DNA of 48,338 nucleotides from contig CAXKVV010000430.1 in assembly GCA_964058805.1 (NCBI GenBank), positions 1 through 48,338 of the forward strand, given 5' to 3'. Source of the stretch: Schoenoplectus triqueter. Taxonomy: Eukaryota > Streptophyta > Magnoliopsida > Poales > Cyperaceae. Under the pieces are notes generated by a model. The model was not told where the DNA came from. It worked only from the letters and a program-made list of their open reading frames with translations, and did no database searches. Both the position numbers and the translations under genes were made by a program. Positions 1-11,246 of the stretch are shown here, piece by piece (the first letter of the stretch is position 1; every line of letters starts with the position of its first letter).

Positions 1-387
1 ACCAGTTATCAGAACACGCAAAAGGGCTTGTCAGAAAGAATACCGAAGGTATCCACTTCCCATCTTTCTTTGACATCACCTTATCTTTTATGTGTGGAGA
101 TCAACAGCTCTTACTCAGGTACTTTATTGCTTCATCACATTCTTAGATATACTTTAACACAATCGAAAGTTTTCGAAAAGAAAGCGTAAAGAAAGTATAA
201 ATAAAGCTTAAATCTAATTTAACTTTCTTAGTCGACAGAGCCGAACCAAGAAAATCCAATTTTATTTGGTTTGGACTTTAGCTGCAAATCTAAGAATTAA
301 ACTGATACGGGGTATATGCATCTTATTTGCATAAGATATAACCTTTTAGAAAATCAATCAGCGGGAGAGCCTTTGCTCTGATACCAC
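1..387 (-). mobile_element. Internal 5' leader edge of a minus-strand LTR retrotransposon
   Basis: This is the inner side of the primer binding site of an element that runs leftward out of the window. No convincing reading frame is visible, so it is probably untranslated leader. Its assignment rests on the adjoining primer binding site (375-386) and on the LTR that begins with TG at 388. The superfamily cannot be fixed from this piece; a long-LTR Ty1/copia element is my guess. Confidence 0.55.
375..386 (-). other. Primer binding site matching initiator tRNA-Met
   Basis: The plus strand reads GCTCTGATACCA, so the minus strand reads TGGTATCAGAGC, the 12-base site complementary to the 3' end of plant initiator tRNA-Met used by many plant LTR retrotransposons. 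It sits one base inside the LTR terminus (TG at 388-389 on the plus strand, CA in element orientation). This fixes the element orientation as minus and marks the inner edge of its 5' LTR. Confidence 0.9.
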
Positions 388-2480
388 TGTAGGGATTCGG
401 AATGCCCAAATCCCATTAATGCTCAAGCTGCGGAAAGACCGTAGAACAAAAAATTTACTTCTACTTAAGTTAGAGATTAAAGTATGTCGGATAATAACCG
501 AGAGTTACAGACATTTAATCCTTTACAAAAGAAGGTAAAATATTATTTTACTTCTAACTTAAGCTTATGGTTAAAGTGATGTGTCGGATGATTACCGAGA
601 GATACACACCTCTTTAAACCTTTATTGATCTACTTCATGATTGATTTTTAAAATATTAATCTACTTAACAATTAAATAAATTAATATAAGATATTATACC
701 TCGCTTCCAAATTTCAATTGGAATGAAAATCGGCTTGTCTCGGAGCACCAAACGTCTGATGCCTCTGTAGGTTATCCACCAGTATTGACCAGAGAGCGGT
801 TTATTTCTTTTGCCAGAAATATCATAAATCGCAGTTTTTCACAAAAACACTATTCACCCGAGAAAAGATGAAATAGTACTATTCATGACTCGCAGTAATT
901 CTATTTCACAAATGTGCAGAAATACCGTAACTTTCGTAAAAACACTATTCACCGATCCCGTGAATTCTGAAACAACCGTATACCGAGAGAGAGAAAGTAG
1001 AACTGATTTGGTGAAACTTTTTCTCTCACCCTACCCCTCTATTTATAGAAAAAGTGGAATTGACAAATTACCAAAATGCCCTCGTGAATAGTAGGGATGT
1101 TTCAAAGTGAAAAGACCAAAATACCCTTAAAGTTAATTTAATTTACCAAAACGCCCTTGGGCTTTTGGAAAAATTACCAAAATACCCTTGGAGGTCGTCA
1201 TGGGCTTTTCATGGGCCTTTTTGGGCTTTTCGGATTTTGGGCTTTTTCAATTTTGGGTTTTTTGGACTTTTCGGATTTTGGGCTTTTAATTATTAATTAA
1301 GACTTTAATTATAAATGGGATTTGGCCCATAATTCAAATCCATAATTAACATTTAAAATTCAAATCAAATATATATATAATTATCATCTACAATTATATT
1401 TTTCTCGGTTGTTGTTTTGGCGAATTTATACGACGTGTCCAACACGTTATAAATTCAATCTGATTTTTGCTTCTTGTCATCTCTATGACAAATATAATTA
1501 TATCATATATAATTAATTATAACCATCTTATTATTAATTATAAACAATTGATAATTAATCAATAAGATTCTCCGATTAACTCATATATGGTGTGACCCGA
1601 CAGGATCCGTGTTATGTTGGTAAATAGAGTTAAAACCGTTTTAACTTCTATAATCATAGGAGACATCTGGCATAATGCACTATGACCATCCAATTACACA
1701 AATGATGATGTACTGTACAATATCATGATCCAGTAAACTATTTATTTGTGTTTAATTCTTTTGTCTCATAGCTATCAGATCAGTTTCAAGATAGGTATGT
1801 GTCATCCTTGCAAAATTAATATTTTTTTGATCCTAAGTAAATTATCAAATATAATTACTCTTGTAATTATACTGCTAGCAGATAATCTTACTTTATCAAG
1901 GGGCCTAGTGATGCTATAACTCGTATAGAAATACGAGGGACAATAGTACTTTTGGCAAACCATCTCTTCCTCCGCATAAGTTATGTATACCGAAGAGCTA
2001 CCTTTATAGCCACCTTTTACGGATAATGTTTGGTAGAAATCACACACATACATATCTTATGTAGGAAAGATGAATACCTCATACTTTAGAATTTAATACT
2101 GAACAAAAACATTAATGACACGAACACAATTCCATTTAATATTTCATTCGGGGTCTATCAAATACGATGTTCCTAGAACATCTATCTATGTGATTAAAAT
2201 GACAACTCTTTGTCTATGGTCTGTAAAACTTGACCATCATTTAATCCACATACTAACCTGATAACGGTTAATTAGTGTTCCTGCTAATTACCTTGGTTAA
2301 TGACTTTTAAGAGTATATTCTTTATTATGAAGTTTCATAATTCCAGTCATGAACTCGGAATGATTCATAAATTCAATAATACTCAAGGAAACAAAATATC
2401 ATTTAAATATCCAATTCATGAACAAAGATTTATATAACAAATTTATCGTATTATTGACTCAAGATTATTACAAACTAACA
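388..2480 (-). mobile_element. 5' LTR of a minus-strand retrotransposon (about 2.1 kb)
   Basis: The inner edge is defined by the primer binding site and by ACA/TGT termini. The outer edge is less certain: I place it at 2480, where the plus strand ends AAACTAACA (element start TGTTAGTTTG). The left part holds a minus-strand TATA box, and downstream of it are U-rich and repeated CCGAGAG-type leader segments. It seems to have inserted into the old LTR to its right, because LTR homology begins just past 2480. A target duplication cannot be tested, since the other end lies outside the window. The short frames in it (for example 1802-2053) look like chance. Confidence 0.6.
1040..1047 (-). promoter_or_regulatory. 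TATA box of the minus-strand LTR
   Basis: The plus strand TATTTATA reads TATAAATA on the minus strand, followed by AGAGGGGTAGGGTGAG, a typical TATA/initiator arrangement. It would start transcription near 1010 and give a U5-side segment of roughly 600 bases to the primer binding site. Confidence 0.65.
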
Positions 2481-3029
2481 TCTAGCACTACTATGAGCAT
2501 GAAAAAAGCCTTCTGCTCACCTCAAGTCACAATGGTACATCAAGACGATGCTCATCAATCTTGCAATTATCAAGAACTTCGATCAATTCTGTTGAATTCG
2601 GCAGATGAAGCATCTCGGTACCGATTTCAATTGGTACATCAACTGGCACTATCATGTAGCATCGATCACCGTATAGATCTTCAATCAAGTACCACAGAGA
2701 AGCTTTCCAAGGTGAGACAACGCTAGGGCACTAATCTGATGAGAGAAGAAATGTTCCGGCCGCCGGGAACACTGCTTAGCACGAATACTGATGCAAAGAC
2801 AAGTTAGAAGAAGTAAAGGATCGTTTGGCACGAACCTTGAAGTGCCTCACCAATCATGAAGTCTATTGATGGATGAGATCTGTCAAGACTTAAGAAAATT
2901 AAAACACAACTCAATCTGGGCCTTTAATCGGTTCAATGCACATCTCAATTAAATCTAGTGGCCCAAGTAAAATAAAAGATTGAATAGAAGATCTACGCTA
3001 ATCTTAGAACAATCTAGTGGTCCAGATTA

Positions 3030-3540
3030 AATACAACATTCTTAGAAATCGTTATAACGATTCTTAAATCATTATACGATTCATTTAATTATGGAATGCT
3101 TCGTAAAGCGTCAGCAACGCTCTGATCATGCTCTGACAAGCCAACACATTCTAAAGAATCATTATAACAATTCCTTAAATCGTTGGATGATTCACCAAAT
3201 CGTTGAACGCTTCGCAAAGCGTTAGCAACGCTCTGACCATGCTATGACAAGTCAACACATTCTAAGGAATCGTTATAACGATTCCTTAAATCGTTGGATG
3301 ATTCACCAAATCGTTGAACACTTTACAAAGTATTGGCAACGCTCTGACTATTCTCTGACAAGTTAATATATCCTAAGGAATCGTTGTAACGATTCCTTGA
3401 ATCGTTACATGATTTACCAAAACGTTAAACACTTTATAAAGCGTTAGCAACGTTTTGACCGTTTGACCAATTTTTTGATAAGTCTGCTATTCTCCAGAAA
3501 CGTTATAACGACATGTTGAAGCGCTATAACGGTTGATAAG
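3030..3540. repeat. Tandem palindrome-rich repeat, period roughly 110-120 bp
   Basis: About four diverged units, each with an AATCGTTATAACGATT-type palindrome, a second AAATCGTT..GATT stretch, an AACGCTT..AAGCGTT hairpin and a CAACGCTCTGACCATG segment. The clearest palindrome spans 3263-3288: both strands read TAAGGAATCGTTA from the outer edge to the centre, a perfect 26-bp palindrome. The array occupies the place held by the AT-rich region in the giant LTR. Confidence 0.8.
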
Positions 3541-3864
3541 GTGGTGACACATTTTGTTGATTGCTGATGAGTCATCACAATATAGTAGCCTCTGAACTGA
3601 CTTATCTAGAAGCTCATTCTATGGCAAACTTGTCTCAATGTTAGTCCAGCCAAGAGCTCCAAGTCTAATTTTGTGAATAAGGTAACCTTAAATGCATGAA
3701 TCAACCAAGTGCTTAGAATTCATAATCTAAGAGGTCAAATAAGACAATTGTAGGGACTCTGTCCACTATCAATTGACTCTATGTCTTGAACAGTTATTCA
3801 TGACTTAACATACTAGCAAGACTATACTGATCTGATTGAAAGTTTGTCTTCTAGTTTAGGGGAT

Positions 3865-5254
3865 TGAACTGATCTGTAGTAGGTTCATATTATAAATGGT
3901 GAAATCAAACCAATCTGTTTGTAGGTTCATTCACAAACACGCTTGCCTCAAGGTTGAACTGGCTTAGCGCTTCATGCCTGACTTTGTGTGCATAAGTGTA
4001 TCCTAGGTTTATGAATCCACTCAGTGCCTGGAATTCATGATCTAGAAGATCAACAAGATGAACAAGTGGGCAATATCCACCCGTCTTCCAATTCACCAAC
4101 CTCAAGATCAACCGGCTCAGTGCTTTGAGTTGTATTTTGTGTGTTTGGTCATTGACTAAGATTAAACTGATCTGTTAGTAAGTTCATCTTCTAGATCAAT
4201 TAAGATTGAGTCGATCTGTTAGTAAACTCATCTTATATCCCTCCGTAAAGATCGATCTGATCTGTTTGTAAGGTCGTCTCTCGGAGTTATAAAGATTAAA
4301 CCGATATGTAGTAGGTTCATCTTTCCTTGTCACAGAATGAACTGATTTGTTAGTAAGTTCATATGTATCCTAAGTTTATGAATCCGTTCAGTGCCTGGGA
4401 TTCATGATCTAGAAGATCAGCAAGATGAACAAGTGGGCAATATCCGCCCATCTTCTGATTCACCAACCTCAAGATCAATCGGATCAGTGCTTTGAGTTGT
4501 ATTTTGTGTGATTGGTCATTGACTAGTTGAGATTGAACTGATCTATTAGTAAGTTCATCTTCTAAATCAATTAAGATTGAGTTGATATATTAGTAGACTC
4601 ATCTTCTATTCCTCCAAAGAGATCGATCTGATCTGTCTTGTAAGGTTGTCTCTCGGAGTTATAAAGATTGAACCGATCTGTAGTAGGTTCATCTTTCCCT
4701 GTCATAGAATGAGCTGATCTATTAGTAAGTTCATATATATCTGTCATTAATCAGCGAACTGACCTGTAGTAAGTTCGTCTGTCTACACTCCACGTAAGTT
4801 GAATCGATCTGTTAGTAGATTCAGTTTACACTGTATCTGTATCTGTGAACTGATCTGTAGTAAGTTCACATGCCTTTTACCTGCATTCATGAATTGATCA
4901 GTAGTAAGTTCATTTATATATCTATTATATGTTTCAATGAACTGATCTATAGTAAATTCATTTATACCTCTGTCATCTATTTTAATAAACTAAGTTGTAG
5001 TAAATTCATATGTATATGTATCTGCATCTGTTATCTATTTTGAATTCGAACTGATATGTTTGTAAGTTCATTTTCACCTATTTCTAAAAAACCTGAACTG
5101 ATTTGTAGTAAGTTTGTCTACTAAAACTCTACGTAAGTTGAATCGATTTGTTTATAGATTCAATTTACACTATACCCCGAAGATAGAACTGATATGTTAG
5201 TAAGTTCATCTTCTCTGCCATTCCTGCTTCTCTAGACTGATCTGTCGGTAAGTC
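3865..5254 (+). repeat. Array of about 20 short hairpin units with covarying arms
   Basis: Units have a 5-7 base left arm, a core close to GATCTGTTAGTA (or the shorter GATCTGTAGTA), and a right arm complementary to the left. Arms differ between units while staying paired: TGAATC/GATTCA (4800-4823), CGAACT/AGTTCG (4755-4777), GTGAACT/AGTTCAC (4845-4869), TTGAATC/GATTCAA (5138-5163), GACT/AGTC (5235-5254), TGAGT/ACTCA (about 4207-4230). Spacers vary from about 15 to 100 bases. This is the diverged counterpart of the array near the end of the giant LTR. Confidence 0.85.
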
Positions 5255-5569
5255 CAGGGTGCTTCAGTGATCCTGATCACTTGACTATTATTTAGCTATA
5301 CTATTTATTTCTTCCTTTCAAGATTTAGAGGTGCCTCAAGGTTAGTAGCCCAGGGTAATTAACGGTGGGGGCTTGCGCCCATCAGAATCTAAAAGTACTC
5401 ACAATCACTAAAAAAAATCCTGAATGTGCATCCTAATGGGTCTGAACGGTGAATTCAACCGGCACTAAATAAATATATGCTCGGGAGGGATCTTTGTGTC
5501 TTTCTTCCGCATCCCATCGCCCAAATAACGCCCAGCGGCGGTGCGGCGCGCGCGAAAAATGGTCGCACA

Positions 5570-5873
5570 ACTGCTTTAGTGTCAATCAATTCCAGGGCTG
5601 AGTCTTCTCAACTTTGGCACAAGATATTAGGAAGCCCATCGAATGAAATTTTACATCATTTGAATTTATCTTCAGTTCATGACTTGAATAATTATGATCC
5701 ATGTCGTTTTGCTAAATTACATAGATTGCCTTTTCCTGAACATGCTAGTAGATCTAATGAATTATTTGATTTGTTACATTCTGACGTGTAGGGTCCTGCT
5801 CCAGTTGATTCCAAGAAAGGTTTTAAGTATTTTATTTCCTTTATCGATGATAAGTCTCGTACTACATGGTTAT
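5570..5873 (+). pseudogene. Ty1/copia pre-integrase/integrase start, left half of a split element
   Basis: The translated frame reads SQLWHKILGSPSNEILHHL, the conserved pre-integrase LWH..LGHPS motif, followed by a short cysteine-containing stretch and SNELFDLLHSDV, the start of the integrase core including its first catalytic aspartate. A stop codon follows the HSDV motif at about 5789-5791, after which the frame continues with FIDDKSRTTW. The reading is interrupted at 5873 by the giant element and resumes at 34276 with the rest of integrase. On the left it is bounded at 5569 by the old LTR, so gag, protease and the 5' LTR of this copia element are not in the window. Confidence 0.85.
5869..5873. 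repeat. Left target-site duplication GTTAT of the giant element
   Basis: GTTAT directly precedes the TG of the 5' LTR at 5874 and is repeated directly after the CA of the 3' LTR at 34271-34275. Five bases is the normal integrase footprint of LTR retrotransposons. Confidence 0.95.
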
Positions 5874-6062
5874 TGTTTACCCTTGAAAAATTTCAAGGAT
5901 GAGTAGATGAATAAATGAAATAAATTGATGATAAATCATAAGAAAGGGGAAGAAGAGAGAGAGAGCAGTGGAAAGGTGGCCCACTGATCAGGAAAAGTCG
6001 CTGCATAACCCCGGAACAAATCCATTAGTCCCACAATGGAATGTTGAGCGCAAAGTGAAGAG

Positions 6063-6070
6063 TATAAATA
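6063..6070. promoter_or_regulatory. TATA-like element TATAAATA near the LTR start
   Basis: The context AGAGTATAAATACCCCGC is a good plant TATA box on the plus strand, and its complement TATTTATA could also work on the minus strand. The 3' LTR copy (27608-27615) lies about 255 bases upstream of the antisense gene's start codon. That makes it a candidate core promoter for that gene, while the 5' copy would point outward into flanking DNA. The function is inferred from position only. Confidence 0.4.
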
Positions 6071-6094
6071 CCCCGCTATTCTCTATCCACTCAG

Positions 6095-6150
6095 CATGGT
6101 GACACCCAAGAAGATCGAGGGAGAGAGGAGACCTCTTGGGTGTCACCATG
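6095..6150. repeat. Perfect 17-bp hairpin arms in the LTR
   Basis: The left arm 6095-6111 begins CATGGTGACACCCAAG and the right arm 6134-6150 is its exact reverse complement, with a 22-base purine-rich loop. The second copy is at 27640-27695 in the 3' LTR. It lies directly after the TATAAATA element, so it could fold in a nascent transcript or form a cruciform. Confidence 0.85.
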
Positions 6151-7082
6151 TGATTATACCTTTTCTGACAAGTGGGACCCACATGGCAGTCCCTTGCAGA
6201 TGAATCTAACAGCATAGCCTATCTGATGAGTCACCATGTGACTATTTTCACTGACAGGTGGGCCCCACACCCCAGTGACCTATTGAAGGAGTCAGAATTA
6301 AACCCTAGAAATCTGCCTTTGAAGCTAACCCTAGAAAGGAGCTGAAGCAGTATAATCCCTATACTACATGAAATGATGTCAATGCCAAGCTAGCATTTTG
6401 ATGCAACTAATCATGAGAAGTTCCAAATGTGATTTTGCTTTCAAGGCTGACCTGGTGCCAAAGCTGCGAGCAACCACCTAACCATGCTTTGATTTGTGTC
6501 AATTACTGATAAGTAGTCAGTTCTTTGACCAAGTCACCCTCATGTTAAGGGATTGAAAGTAAATTTCACAAGACTGATCAGGTGCCAAAGCTGGGAGCAA
6601 CCATCTGATTAAGTCTAGATTTGTATTAATTGCTGATAAGTAGTCAGCATTTGATCAAATCAAGCCCTAATGAATATCAATATAAGTCTAATTGGTATTT
6701 AGTTAGGGTGGTTTCTGCAAGAGAGAGGTAATTGGCAGAGACATTGAGCTACAATTGAGATCAGGGATTAATTCATAAAGAATAATAGGGTTTTATGAAT
6801 AAAAGAATTTTTAATCCAGAGAAAGAGGGGTAAAAATGGAATTAAAAATTACAGGGATGATCATCATGAATTTAGGGATTTTTGGTGAAATTTTCATGAT
6901 TTTTGGATAAGTGGAGCTATCAGAATAAATTCAGAGAAAATAAAGGCAGAATAAATGGATTAATCAAAGGCTGAGATTTGATCAGAGCAGATCTGGGTAC
7001 AAGTTGGGTATGATAGCAGCTCTGGGTACAAACTGGGTGCAATAAACACAGGAGGCATAAAATAATCGAAGAGAGAGGGTGT

Positions 7083-7305
7083 GCCACGTGGCAGCCTCTC
7101 ATTGGGCCATGTCAGCAAGTGGGCCCCACCCAGGTATGAGTCACTGACAGGTGGGCCCCACCTAAGTGCCACGTGGCAGACAGCCAGTGGGCCACCTCAT
7201 CACTCTATTGCCACATGGCACTACATCACAGGGCCACTTCACCCAACCCCATGCCACATGGCACAGCCAGAGGAAGCCACTTCACCCAGCCCTGTGCCAC
7301 ATGGC
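7083..7305. promoter_or_regulatory. Cluster of G-box and GTGGGCCCCAC palindromes
   Basis: GCCACGTGGC occurs at 7083-7092 and 7168-7177, and GCCACATGGC at 7210-7219, 7253-7262 and 7296-7305. The perfect 11-base palindrome GTGGGCCCCAC is at 7119-7129 and 7151-7161, with a further copy near 6256. CACGTG is the G-box bound by plant bZIP and bHLH factors, and GTGGGCCCCAC contains TCP-type sites. The units sit in a loose tandem repeat with CCACTTCACCCA stretches. The 3' LTR copy is at 28628-28850. An enhancer role is inferred. Confidence 0.55.
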
Positions 7306-8490
7306 ACCATACTATAAGGCCACCTCAGCATTGGTTAGTGGATAATCAGAAATAAAGGAGGATGATTAAACTAATGAGCCAATCATAACATGCCATATCA
7401 TATCAATTAACTCTAATCATGCACTAATCAGTCACAAACGATATCTATAAACCTAGACTCAGTGAACTTACAAGTAGGGCCCAATAGTCAGGTTCATGAG
7501 TCTGTGGCATATAAGAAGATAACAAACCAAGTCCACACAGATCTATTGACTGAAATTTAAATAAAAGGAAAGAGAGTGTATGCACCTGGCGCCTGGGGAC
7601 TCTCTCTCTGCACTCTTTTTCTCCTTTGCCTTGGCGCATGAACACCGGACGCAGCTGAGCTTGTGGACGCTCCCTCCTTCCTCTCTCTTCTTCTCTTCTT
7701 CTTCCCGATGGCTGAAGCTGTCAATGGCGCCATCAATGGAGATCACACAAAGGAATTAACTTCAGATCAATTGCTCTTAGCCCTGGCTATCTAGTATAAA
7801 GGAGAGAAGGTGTATGGATTTAGATTTCAGAATGATGCAATATAAAGAGAGAAATGGCAAGAAGCAACACCTCGGGTCAAAACTTTGAACTTGCCAATTG
7901 AAGATCAAAACTTGCAATTGATGGCTGGGAGAGCTTCTAGGACCTCAGGCGATGGTGTTAGAGTGACAATTGCGAGGAGATAAATGCTGGATGTAGGAGT
8001 TGCACCAATTCACAATTCGGCCTAGAAGTGAGTTGATCAAACACTGTGATGGAGCTTGCAAATCGACTAGATGAGAGCACAGGGAGTTGCCTGACACTGA
8101 GTTGATGATGATGAAGCTTTGAGACAGAAGAAACAAGCAAGGAATTGGAATGAAAGATTGAAGCTTGATTATGGCTTGTAATGAGAGAAAAGATGTGAAT
8201 TGAGATCAATTCTGTAAAATGGGATCAAGGGAGCATGCTAGCAGCTTATATAGACATGGTATGGGGTCTGGAAGGATCTAGAAGAGGCTAGAGAGGCTTG
8301 CAAGAGCATGGGAACCGAATAGTGGCAAATCAGTAAATAAATTGAACTTGTAACTGCCTCTAGGCAGTTGCACATGAGCTAGGCAATGGAGACTCGGTTC
8401 AGTGGACCATAAGGCATACAAGGAAGCAGTTAGTGTGAAGAGTATAATGCACCATGTGTAATTGGGTTGAGATGGTCAAAATCGGTCAAA

Positions 8491-8510
8491 CCAATGGATT
8501 TCTATATAAA
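8491..8510 (+). promoter_or_regulatory. CCAAT box and TATA box, likely main LTR promoter
   Basis: CCAAT at 8491-8495 and TATATAAA at 8503-8510, followed by CCCCTTATCC and, within about 100 bases, AC-rich leader-like sequence. This is the best classical promoter on the plus strand of the LTR, but a second TATATAG at about 8248 and TATAAATA at 6063 are alternatives. The transcription start cannot be assigned without RNA data. Confidence 0.45.
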
Positions 8511-9949
8511 CCCCTTATCCAGTGAATGGAACTAAGAACCAGAAGCATACACACGATCCTGAGAGCATTTACAAGATCCCTGAGAAGCTTAGAGAGCAAG
8601 TGAGAAGCCAGAAAGCCAATTGATCTCACAAGTGTTGAGAACTTGGCAAACAGTCACCCCTTTCCACTATTATCAATCGATTCAAGGAGATATAATCACA
8701 GAGGAGAAAGATAGGTGAGTATAATTGACAAGAATCGAGAATTTGAGTTGTAATTGTATCTGTCTTTGACCAATTCCAGTGTAATTTGGTACTGTTTCTC
8801 AATTACTTGCGATTTCTTTTGAATTCTATTGAATTTCTTTGAATTCTTTGATTAAAATACTTCTAACACTGTCGCCTTACTAGTTAGATGGATTCTTTGA
8901 TGATTGTTCACTTCTTTTCTGATTAATATGGGTGATTAGCATTGGAGTTGCGATTGTCAGAAAACCAGTCGAAGGCCAAGTTGCCTCCTGGTTCATTGTT
9001 GCAACATTTGATTGATCGAAGGTCATTGACCTCTCAATCTTTATGTTTTTAAGCAATTGCTCCAAGATTTCAGCTTTAAATCGATTAATTGATTTGAATT
9101 CTTGAAATCTGTTGCTACGATTCAGGCCGATGCAGTGATCACACCTTTGAATGCTATAATCATTCAAATTGATTGTTTGAATTGGTGTATACTGCATAGG
9201 CGATGAATTGTATAGTCTAAAGATCAAAGAAATCTGGACAATTGCTTAGAAATGTAATGATTGATACCAAATTCTTGATCGGTACCGAGTGGTACCATGG
9301 TGCATTTTGAATAGAGAAGGTATACACTAATTTGAATGAGCTTGATCATGCTAGAATATATCAACATACATACACGATGTGAATTAAGTGCTCAATTGAC
9401 GGAAACAACAGTCAATTGGATTGAATTTTCGAGATTCAAGATTCGGTACCGGATAATATCAACTGGTTCTATTCGACGCTGGTGAATCACACAATCCATC
9501 ATAGGGATTAAAAATCGTGCGCTATAGATGGATTCTCCGCGATGAGACGATGCTGAAGCTGTCGCCTGATCGGAATGAGGTGGCCCCAGTCGCCGGCGTC
9601 GTCGTTGGCGTGAATCTTGAAGGAGTTGTGACTAGATGGTCAGATAATCGCAGCGGCACGAATATTAGAACAAGTGCGTGAATCTTGAAGAGGTTGAACG
9701 ATACAGATGGGGCACTGTATTAAATAAAGATATTAATAAGAATCTGGGCCGTCTATCTAATACAACTCAATCTTGAAGCGAATCCAGCGGCCCAAATAAG
9801 AATAGAGTTAAATGAAAGATAGGCGCTGATCTTGATATAGATCTGGCGGCCCAGATTAGGCCCAGTAATTAAATAATAACAGAATAGTAATAATATAGGG
9901 TGAATAAATGATTTGAAAATGCTATTGAACTCCAAATTGACTCAAATTT

Positions 9950-11110
9950 GTTTCTAAAATTTTCTTATTTTTCATATTATTTTTCTATACAATAATATTC
10001 CAGTTTTAAAAATATAATCACAATAAAACAATTTAAAAGCAAAATGCATCACATATATTGATATAGTTGACCTAGCTTTGACTTGCCATTTTAAATGCTA
10101 TAAAAATTCCAAAAATACAAATAAAAATCATAAATAATAATTAGATATATTTTAGTGATTTTTCAAGTGATTTTCCATGAAATAATAATGATGATAGTAG
10201 TATACTATAATAAATAGTGAGATTAGCCATATTCTTTGATAAATAATAAAAAATAATAAAAATATAATAATAGATATTATATTGATATTTTCTGTAGAAA
10301 GAATAATAAAAATAAATAGCACAAAATAAACAAAAATATACTACTATGGTAATAAATAGTAAAATACATTTTCTTTTATAATATGAATTGTATTTCTTTT
10401 GTTATTTCTATACAAATATACAAAAAATATACTTTTGATGAATAAAATGTAATAAAATAATAGTTATAATAAAAACATAATGAATTTCATCCCTTATGAC
10501 TAGTAATAAAATCTTATACTTTTATATAGATAATAAATAGGAATAATAGAAATAGATATAATGAATAGTATAATAAATAGAATAGAATATTAGTAATGAT
10601 TTCTTTTTAGCTATTATAGATATTAAAAATAAAAAAAAATATAATAAAAATAATAATGGTAAAATAGTATAGCTAACCACCTTTTTAGTTTTGTAAATGA
10701 TTCTTACATAATGAATAGTATTTCAATATAATAGAATATAATAATAAAATCCTATTACTTTAGCTATTACAAACATTAAAAAAAAATATATACAAATAAA
10801 ATCATTGCCATTTTATTTCCTATTATTTTAGTAAGTGGTTTTCTATAGAATAAATAGAGTTTAGAAATAATAAAAATAAAATTCTACTATTTTAGCTATT
10901 ATAAAATCCCAAAAATATAAATAAAGTTCTAAGTTAATAGCTACCCATTTTCTATTATTCTTGTAAATAATTTCCTATATAGATAAATAGAGTTTAAGAA
11001 ATAAAAAAATAATAATAATAATAAAAATAATAATGATAATAAAAATATAATATAATAATAATAATAATAACAATAATAATAATAAATAAATATATCTTCA
11101 TAATAGGAAT
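9950..11110. repeat. AT-rich, TAA-microsatellite-like block of the LTR
   Basis: About 1.1 kb is composed almost wholly of TAATAA, AAAATA and TTTTAGCTATTA-type words, ending in a TAATAATAATAACAATAAT run at about 11010-11090. Several ~110-bp segments repeat loosely (TTTTAGCTATTA followed by AAAAATATAAATAAA). No genes are seen. The single A-run indel between the two LTRs lies here. Confidence 0.8.
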
Positions 11111-11246
11111 AAAGGACTTTGTGCATTTTAGAAATGAATAAACATGCTCACATGAGGAGTGTAGAGCCACATTTAGAATGATTAGTCAAAACGAGAAAAC
11201 CTTGACGGAGGATAACTAAGGTTGTAATGACAACATGAGGAGATAC

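Larger units (their letters stand above)
2481..5569 (+). mobile_element. Old, 5'-truncated LTR related to the giant Tat-type element
   Basis: The final part (about 5320-5569) matches the end of the giant LTR (about 12480-12726), including AATTAACGGTGGGGGCTTGCGCCCA, the GCGGCGGTGCGGCG stretch and the ending GGTCGCACA. Earlier stretches match more weakly: 2890-3030 resembles 9745-9870 (GGCCCAA and AATCTAGTGG/AGCGG motifs), and 3865-5254 holds a diverged form of the hairpin array at 11871-12405. The AT-rich middle of the giant LTR is replaced here by palindromic repeats (3030-3540). The sequence directly after 5569 is Ty1/copia coding sequence, so this LTR also inserted in the copia element. Whether it is a solo LTR or the 3' LTR of a lost element cannot be decided, because its left part is cut by the minus-strand element. 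Confidence 0.7.

Noticed and set aside
3865..5254. Regularly spaced short repeats that look like a CRISPR array
   Set aside because: The surrounding DNA is plant LTR sequence, there are no cas genes, the repeat arms differ from unit to unit and the spacers are themselves repetitive.
7081..7355. Overlapping frames of 60-78 residues with repeated ATWH motifs
   Set aside because: They are translations of the tandem GCCACATGGCAC repeat in the LTR, present in both LTRs and in two overlapping frames, without any protein family signal.
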